From: Maricaulis sp.
Lineage (GTDB): Bacteria > Pseudomonadota > Alphaproteobacteria > Caulobacterales > Maricaulaceae
Direction of reading: 5' to 3'
Assembly: GCA_029251785.1 (NCBI GenBank)
Contig: JAQXCQ010000218.1
Coordinates: 1 to 42,387, forward strand
Length of the DNA stretch: 42,387 nucleotides
The translations under genes and the position numbers were made by a program. Each line of letters begins with the position of its first letter. Positions within the stretch are counted from its first letter, which is position 1. Under the pieces are notes generated by a model. It did no database searches and had not been told where the DNA came from. It saw only the letters and a list, made by a program, of their open reading frames with translations. Of the stretch, positions 37,080 to 42,387 are shown in pieces.

Positions 37080-38015
37080 TCAGGATTGGCCAGTCGCCGC
37101 GGCGACTTCGGCAGCAAAATCCTCTTCCTTCTTCTCTACGCCTTCGCCCAGGGCGAGACGAACGAAGCCGGAAATTTCTACAGGTGTGCCAAGCTCTTTG
37201 GACGCATCCGCCAGGACCTGTTCGATTGAACGATCAGGGTCCATAACGAAAGCCTGCTTGAGCAGAACAACTTCCTTGAAGAATTTGTTCAGGCGGCCTT
37301 CAACCATCTTCTCGATGATATTCTCAGGCTTACCCTGAGCACGTGCCTGTTCGGAGAACACTTCACGTTCCTTGGCAATAATCGCCGGATCAACCGCATC
37401 TGTATCAACAGAGACAGGCACCGCAGGTGAACCCGCAGCAACGTGCATGGCAATCTTGCGGCCCAGGTCTGCGAGCGCAGCCGCGTCACCGGAGGACTTA
37501 AGACCAACCAATACGCCGATTGTGCCCATGCCGTCAGCGGCCGGGTTATGGACGTAGGAAGACACGACGCCTGGCTCAGCCACGACGACTGAAGAGCGGC
37601 GCAAATTCATGTTCTCGCCAATGGTTGCAACGAGTGTGGTCAATGCAGCATTGACGCCCTCGCCCGTTCCCATCTTTGCTTCACCAACCGCTTCGACAGA
37701 ACCGTCAGTTGCCACGGCAAGATCCGCGATTTCCCGAACAGCAGCCTGAAAGGTTTCGTTACGAGCCACAAAGTCGGTCTCGGAATTGACCTCAACAACC
37801 GCACCGCGGCTACCATCAGTCGCCACGGCCACAAGGCCTTCAGAGGCGACGCGGTCGGCTTTTTTTGCGGCCTTGGACAGACCCTTTTTACGAAGCCAAT
37901 CAACGGCGGCCTCAAAATCGCCGTCCGTCTCATTAAGAGCCTTCTTGCAGTCCATCATGCCTACGCCGGTTTGATCGCGCAGTTGTTTCACGATTGCAGC
38001 TGTGATCGCGGCCAT
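37080..38015 (-). CDS. tsf: Elongation factor Ts
   Basis: Nucleotide-exchange factor for EF-Tu. The N-terminal UBA-like region [28 protein letters not shown] is diagnostic, with [22 protein letters not shown] and [13 protein letters not shown] after it. The C-terminal part has [15 protein letters not shown] and [20 protein letters not shown]. Length 311 is normal. GGAG lies 6 bases before the ATG. It follows rpsB by 31 bases, the universal order, and ends just before a strong hairpin. Confidence 0.97.
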   Translation of the reverse strand: MAAITAAIVKQLRDQTGVGMMDCKKALNETDGDFEAAVDWLRKKGLSKAAKKADRVASEGLVAVATDGSRGAVVEVNSETDFVARNETFQAAVREIADLAVATDGSVEAVGEAKMGTGEGVNAALTTLVATIGENMNLRRSSVVVAEPGVVSSYVHNPAADGMGTIGVLVGLKSSGDAAALADLGRKIAMHVAAGSPAVPVSVDTDAVDPAIIAKEREVFSEQARAQGKPENIIEKMVEGRLNKFFKEVVLLKQAFVMDPDRSIEQVLADASKELGTPVEISGFVRLALGEGVEKKEEDFAAEVAAATGQS

Positions 38016-38046
38016 CGGTATCTCCTGAATCTATTGGTGTCGAAGC

Positions 38047-38937
38047 CTAGGCTTCGGTTTTACCAGAATCTGTTTCTTCGGATGCAGCAGCTTCAGCGGG
38101 AGCCTCTTCTGCGGCAGGAGCAGCTTCAGCAGCAGGTGCTTCGGGAGCTGCTTCTTCGGCTGGAGCTTCTGCAGCAGCAGTCTCTTCAACCAGAGCTTCT
38201 ACCGGCGCATCGGCCTCACCCAGATCAACACCCATCGCTACCTGGCTATCCGCCATGCCATCAAGGGCAGCATCGGCGATCAGGTCGCAATACAGCGCGA
38301 TCGCGCGGCTTGCATCATCATTGCCCGGAATCGGCATATCGATCGGGTCCGGGTCACAATTGGAATCGACAACCGCGATCACAGGAATGCCAAGCTTCTT
38401 GGCTTCCAGAATGGCGATGCCTTCCTTATTGGTGTCGACCACGAACATCAGGTCAGGCAAACCGCCCATGTCCTTAATGCCGCCGAGCGCACGCTCAAGC
38501 TTATCGCGCTCGCGTGTCAGCATCAGCTGTTCTTTCTTGGTCAGGCCGGCAACACCGCCCTCACTCTCGAACATGGTCTCAAGCTCACGAAGGCGCTTGA
38601 TGGAATTAGAAATCGTGCGCCAGTTTGTCATCGTGCCGCCAAGCCAGCGGTGATTGACGTAATACTGGGCGCAACGCTTTGCTGCGGCGGAAAGCGGGTC
38701 AGAAGCCTGACGCTTGGTACCGACAAACAGGACACGACCGCCCTTTGCAGCCACATCACGCACGGCAACGAGGGCCTGGTGCAGAAGTGGAACTGTCTGG
38801 GACAGATCAAGAATGTGGATGTTGGAGCGCTCACCAAAGATGAAATCTTTCATCTTCGGGTTCCAACGGTGGGTCTGGTGTCCAAAGTGACAGCCAGCTT
38901 CAAGAAGCTGACGCATGCTGAAATCAGGGAGTGCCAT
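38047..38937 (-). CDS. rpsB: 30S ribosomal protein S2
   Basis: Small-subunit protein. [22 protein letters not shown] at the start, [44 protein letters not shown] and [17 protein letters not shown] are all typical. The core is about 240 residues; a tail of about 55 residues made almost only of Ala, Glu and Pro follows, as in other alphaproteobacterial S2 proteins. In DNA this tail is a degenerate repeat of Ala/Glu codons. It has its own promoter with a leader of about 110 bases. Confidence 0.97.
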   Translation of the reverse strand: MALPDFSMRQLLEAGCHFGHQTHRWNPKMKDFIFGERSNIHILDLSQTVPLLHQALVAVRDVAAKGGRVLFVGTKRQASDPLSAAAKRCAQYYVNHRWLGGTMTNWRTISNSIKRLRELETMFESEGGVAGLTKKEQLMLTRERDKLERALGGIKDMGGLPDLMFVVDTNKEGIAILEAKKLGIPVIAVVDSNCDPDPIDMPIPGNDDASRAIALYCDLIADAALDGMADSQVAMGVDLGEADAPVEALVEETAAAEAPAEEAAPEAPAAEAAPAAEEAPAEAAASEETDSGKTEA

Positions 38938-39053
38938 CGATTTAAATCCTTTTTCCGGTTGGCCTCCACGGAGCGGAGCCGCCCGTTTGACCGGGACGGC
39001 ACCGGAGCGACTTGCCAGATGACAGGCCGAGCTCCGCGTGCGGGATGGCGCGG

Positions 39054-39082
39054 CTTATAGGACGCATGTCACACCATTGCAA
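39054..39082 (-). promoter_or_regulatory. Promoter for rpsB-tsf
   Basis: On the minus strand TTGCAA (39082-39077), a 17-base spacer and TATAAG (39059-39054) form the best promoter in the window. It sits in the 234-base gap between the small unknown gene and rpsB. The resulting leader of about 110 bases is GC-rich and can form stems (for example CCGTCC / GGGCGG around 38980), so an autoregulatory S2 leader is possible, but no known leader motif is recognised. Confidence 0.66.
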
Positions 39083-39171
39083 GCGCGCGACTCGCCTTGC
39101 TGTGCAGTGGATTGCGATTAAGGATGATAGCGGGTCTGCGAAGGTGCGAATCGGTGTCGAAATGGTCCCTA

Positions 39172-39498
39172 TTAATCCGCCGGATACCAACTCGCTCCGT
39201 GGAGAGCACCAAGCCTGTTTGTGCGACAACGAACATACCGATCAAGCAGAAACCTCACCCACGATATAGCGCTTGAGCCCACAACCTGAAACACAGGCTC
39301 ATCTCCCGAATTCAAGGCAGCAATATCATTCTCGCGAAATGAGAGAAGGCATGCGTCTATTCCCTTTTCCTCGGCCTCGTGGCAACTGCGTGCGAGCACA
39401 AATGCCGAATTATAGAAGCCGATTAAGCGGCCGCTATCAGGCTCGGAGGGCACCGAAATGCCGGTACCCTTAATGGTCAAGACCCAGGGACGCCACAT
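39172..39498 (-). CDS. Small conserved-looking protein of unknown function after dnaE
   Basis: A 108-residue soluble protein starting 3 bases after the dnaE stop. No signal or membrane segment is seen. The middle part, GFYNSAFVLARSCHEAEEKG at about residues 27-46, has the pattern (GFY, then aromatic-Val, then a helix with Glu-Ala-Glu) that I associate with small uncharacterised proteins in other bacteria, followed by a strand pair around EPVFQVVGSS. I cannot name a family with certainty. It is probably co-transcribed with dnaE, and is followed by the rpsB promoter. Tight spacing to dnaE and a clean frame support a real gene. Confidence 0.6.
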   Translation of the reverse strand: MWRPWVLTIKGTGISVPSEPDSGRLIGFYNSAFVLARSCHEAEEKGIDACLLSFRENDIAALNSGDEPVFQVVGSSAISWVRFLLDRYVRCRTNRLGALHGASWYPAD

Positions 39499-39501
39499 AA
39501 G

Positions 39502-42387
39502 CTAAACCGCCTTGATACTGACGACACCCTGAACCGCCTTCAGGGCCGCTTGCAGGGCCGCATCCCCGCAATGGCGTCCGGGCAGGCCGAGCTCAACCTC
39601 GCCGCCATCCGCCAAGGGGATAAACAACTTAACCTGGGCGTCCATAACCGCATCCGGCCGCAGATTGGCCCGATCGAGCCGAGATTTAATGCCCGATAAC
39701 GCCGCGCCATCATCAATGCGTATATTCAAGCCCTGGGCGGAGGCCTTCATATCCAGCGTATCAACGCCATCAGCAAAAAAGCTGATTTGTTCGTCACGGC
39801 TGTCGATGCGGCACGCCAAGAGGACGGCACAGCCAGGCTCAATTTCATCGCGGTGGTTCTGCAGTAATTCCGATGAGATAAACACTTCGAACTCACCGGT
39901 TGGGTCCGACACGGTCAACCAGGCAAAGCGATCGCCGGTTTTGTTGGACACGCGCTCTTGACGCCGACGCACAATCCCGCTCATCCGCAGGGCCGATGCG
40001 CCTTCAGCGACACGTGGCGGCGCTTCATTGAACAGCACTACACCACGACCAGCCAACACATCGGTAAACTCATCGAGCGGATGGCCGGAGAGATAAAACC
40101 CGATCGCCGACAATTCTTCATCCAGGCGCTGCGAAGCCGTCCAGGGATCGGGGCTCATCAAAGATGGTCGTTCCAGCTCAACCGCCGCATCGCCGCCGCC
40201 AAATAAACTGGCCTGCGACGTCGCGCGTTGTGCGGACGCGTGTTGGGCAAGTGACAGAATAATACCGGCGGATGCGAGCACACGTGCCCGATCGGGATCC
40301 AGCGCGTCAAACGCCCCTGCCCGCGCCAAGTTTTCAAATGTACGCTTATTAATGTGCTTAGGATCTATGCGCTCAGCAAAGTCGAACAGGTCGACAAATG
40401 GGCCATCCTTGGCCCGCAGCTCAACAATATGCTCCATGCTGACAAAACCGACATTTCGGATCGCACCAAGGGCGAATCGGATCGCGCTGCCCATCTCACT
40501 TTCATTGGGCTCTACGGTAAAGTCGGCATCGGAAGCGTTGACGCAAGGCGGCCGCACCTCGATTTTCATGCGCCGTGTTTCCTGGAAAAACGCGGACAAT
40601 TTATCCGTGTTGGCCGCGTCGAGCGACATCAGGGCCGCGACCAGCTCAACGGGGTAATTCGCCTTCAAATAGGCGGTATGATAGGCGATCGCAGCATAGG
40701 CGGCCGCGTGAGATTTATTGAAACCGTAGCCGGCAAATTCAGCAACAAGCTCAAAAATATAGGAGGCCTTTTCACGACCAACGCCGCGCTCTTCCGCCCC
40801 CTCAAGGAAACGGATCTTCTGTTTGTCCATTTCCTCCTTTTTCTTCTTGCCCATAGCCCGGCGCAGCAAGTCCGCCTCACCCAGAGAATAACCGGACAGG
40901 ACCTGGGCGATCTTCATCACCTGTTCCTGATAAATGATGACACCATAGGTCTCGGTCAGCACGTCCTCGAGATCAGGATGCAGACAATCCACCTCGGCGC
41001 GACCAAATTTTCGATCGACATAAACGTCGATATTTTTCATCGGCCCCGGACGATAAAGCGAAATCAACGCGATCAAATCCTCGATCGCATCCGGCTTCAT
41101 CTTCTTGAGCGTATCGCGCATTCCAGAGGATTCCAGCTGGAACACGCCGATGGAATTGCCGGACGTCAGAAGCTCAAATGTCTTCCGGTCATCAAACTCC
41201 AGCCCTTCGATGTCCGGAACATCCTTGCCCGCCGTCTCAATATAACCCAAAGCGCGAGCGATCACGGTCAGTGTCTTCAGGCCCAGAAAGTCAAACTTCA
41301 CCAGCCCCGCCGGCTCGACCCATTTCATGTTGAATTGCGTTGCCGGAATATCAGAGCGCGGATCCAGATACAGCGGCACCAGCTCATTGAGCGGCCGGTC
41401 TCCGATCACCACGCCCGCCGCGTGCGTCGACGCGTTGCGATAGAAACCCTCCAGCTTCAGCGCCACCTCTAGCAGTCCGGCAACCGCCGGATCATTGCGC
41501 CGCATATCGCGAATGCCGGACTCAAGGTCGATTGCCTCCGACAAGGTTACCGGATTGGCAGGATTGGCAGGAATTAACTTCGCCAACCGGTCCACCAGGC
41601 CGAATGGAAGCTGCAACACACGGCCGACATCGCGCACCACCGCTTTGGCCTGCAACGTCCCGAAAGTAATGATCTGGGCGACGCGATCCTCGCCATATTG
41701 CTCCTGAACGTAGCGGATCACTTCGCCACGGCGTTCCTGGCAAAAATCCACGTCGAAATCGGGCATCGACACACGTTCGGGATTGAGAAAGCGTTCAAAC
41801 AGCAAACCAAATCGAAGGGGATCCAGATCCGTGATGGTCAACGCCCAGGCCACTACCGAACCCGCTCCCGAACCCCGACCTGGTCCCACTGGAATGCCGT
41901 TATTTTTGGACCATTGGATGAAGTCCGAAACGATCAGGAAATACCCTGGAAATCCCATTTCCATGATAACGCCCAATTCGTAATCCAGGCGTTTGCGATA
42001 ATCTTCCTCGCTGGCAAACATCTTCCCATTGGCGAGTCGCTTGGTGAGCCCCTCATGTGCAATGGCGATCAGCTCGTCATCCTCATTGCGCCCCCCTTTA
42101 GTCGGAAAGCTCGGCAAGATCGGTGGATGCGTCCGGACTCGAAACGCACACCGCCGCGCCACTTCCAACGTATTCTCAAGCGCTTCAGGAAGATCACTAA
42201 AACGTTCCGCCATCTCATCGGGCGTGGTCAAATGATGCAGGGAGGTCACCTTGCGCCGATCTGCGACGGCGACATAGGTGCTATCGGCGATGCACATCAG
42301 AGCATCATGTGCCTTGTGCATACTCGGGTCAGCGAAGAAGGCTTCATTGGTCGCAACCAGCGGCAGATCACGGGCGTAAGCCTGCTC
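39502..42387 (-). CDS. dnaE: DNA polymerase III alpha subunit, C-terminal 961 residues
   Basis: Replicative polymerase subunit; the N-terminal part (most of the PHP domain) is beyond the right edge. The frame is open to the last base, and the first visible residues ([13 protein letters not shown]) are from the end of the PHP domain. The polymerase core is complete: [33 protein letters not shown] with the catalytic aspartates, [49 protein letters not shown] and [23 protein letters not shown]. The helix-hairpin-helix and OB-fold region follow ([31 protein letters not shown]). It is DnaE1-like rather than the ImuC type, given the complete PHP-end and C-terminal region and its place beside rpsB. 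Confidence 0.96.
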   Translation of the reverse strand, partial: EQAYARDLPLVATNEAFFADPSMHKAHDALMCIADSTYVAVADRRKVTSLHHLTTPDEMAERFSDLPEALENTLEVARRCAFRVRTHPPILPSFPTKGGRNEDDELIAIAHEGLTKRLANGKMFASEEDYRKRLDYELGVIMEMGFPGYFLIVSDFIQWSKNNGIPVGPGRGSGAGSVVAWALTITDLDPLRFGLLFERFLNPERVSMPDFDVDFCQERRGEVIRYVQEQYGEDRVAQIITFGTLQAKAVVRDVGRVLQLPFGLVDRLAKLIPANPANPVTLSEAIDLESGIRDMRRNDPAVAGLLEVALKLEGFYRNASTHAAGVVIGDRPLNELVPLYLDPRSDIPATQFNMKWVEPAGLVKFDFLGLKTLTVIARALGYIETAGKDVPDIEGLEFDDRKTFELLTSGNSIGVFQLESSGMRDTLKKMKPDAIEDLIALISLYRPGPMKNIDVYVDRKFGRAEVDCLHPDLEDVLTETYGVIIYQEQVMKIAQVLSGYSLGEADLLRRAMGKKKKEEMDKQKIRFLEGAEERGVGREKASYIFELVAEFAGYGFNKSHAAAYAAIAYHTAYLKANYPVELVAALMSLDAANTDKLSAFFQETRRMKIEVRPPCVNASDADFTVEPNESEMGSAIRFALGAIRNVGFVSMEHIVELRAKDGPFVDLFDFAERIDPKHINKRTFENLARAGAFDALDPDRARVLASAGIILSLAQHASAQRATSQASLFGGGDAAVELERPSLMSPDPWTASQRLDEELSAIGFYLSGHPLDEFTDVLAGRGVVLFNEAPPRVAEGASALRMSGIVRRRQERVSNKTGDRFAWLTVSDPTGEFEVFISSELLQNHRDEIEPGCAVLLACRIDSRDEQISFFADGVDTLDMKASAQGLNIRIDDGAALSGIKSRLDRANLRPDAVMDAQVKLFIPLADGGEVELGLPGRHCGDAALQAALKAVQGVVSIKAV

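Noticed and set aside
38100-38200. Repetitive DNA in the rpsB 3' end
   Set aside because: It encodes the Ala/Glu/Pro-rich tail common to alphaproteobacterial S2 and is not an independent repeat element.
40354-41472. Long plus-strand open frame opposite dnaE (372 codons)
   Set aside because: Antisense shadow of a gene with intact catalytic motifs; composition rich in His, Gln and Ile with no family pattern.

Overview
The window is a stretch of core chromosome from an alphaproteobacterium. The best fit is a dimorphic marine lineage of the Maricaulales/Caulobacterales type. Evidence: the conserved gene orders eno-ftsB-pdhA-pdhB, trpC-lexA-comEC-gltX-gltA-lpxB and rpsB-tsf-pyrH-frr-uppS-cdsA-dxr-rseP-bamA-skp-lpxD-fabZ-lpxA-lpxI-lpxB; an E1-beta subunit with a fused lipoyl domain; LpxI instead of LpxH; an SOS box of the alphaproteobacterial GAAC-N7-GAAC type in front of lexA; and a perfect TTAA-N7-TTAA (CtrA-type) site. 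Genus is not determined. I see no rRNA, tRNA, CRISPR array, insertion sequence, prophage or integron.

Layout. (1) 1-5429, minus strand: eno, ftsB, then a terminator-like hairpin, pdhA, an NTF2/SnoaL-fold protein, lipoyl-fused pdhB, a small membrane-anchored unknown and the start of a GFA-family zinc protein that runs off the left edge. (2) 5430-10835, minus strand: rpmF, a secreted repeat protein with a GIN (DUF2807) domain, pyrG, secG, a response-regulator-like protein whose receiver has Glu at the phosphorylation position, and tpiA. (3) 11068-19313, mainly plus strand: a PpiD-like periplasmic chaperone overlapping trpE, an oppositely oriented divergent polysaccharide deacetylase lodged between trpE and trpG, then trpG, trpD, trpC and lexA. 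(4) comEC (minus) diverges from gltX-gltA (plus). (5) 24452-42387, minus strand: a long envelope and translation block from dnaE (cut by the right edge) through rpsB, tsf, pyrH, frr, uppS, cdsA, dxr, rseP, bamA, skp, lpxD, fabZ, lpxA and lpxI to lpxB, closed by a bidirectional terminator shared with gltA.

The genes form coherent groups: glycolysis to acetyl-CoA to citrate (tpiA, eno, pdhA/B, gltA), tryptophan synthesis (trpE, G, D, C), and outer-membrane construction (UppS and Dxr for isoprenoid carrier, CdsA for phospholipid, RseP for envelope stress, BamA and Skp for porin assembly, LpxD/A/I/B and FabZ for lipid A). Many junctions in the envelope block overlap by 1 to 17 bases, which suggests translational coupling.

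Nothing here looks like a wholly new multi-gene system. The points most worth following are the Glu-for-Asp receiver protein between secG and tpiA, the CtrA-type site and GANTC motifs in front of the deacetylase and trpG, the NTF2-fold gene inserted between pdhA and pdhB, the solenoid-like GIN protein, the 332-base gap between trpG and trpD, and the apparent absence of moaC/moeA between trpC and lexA.
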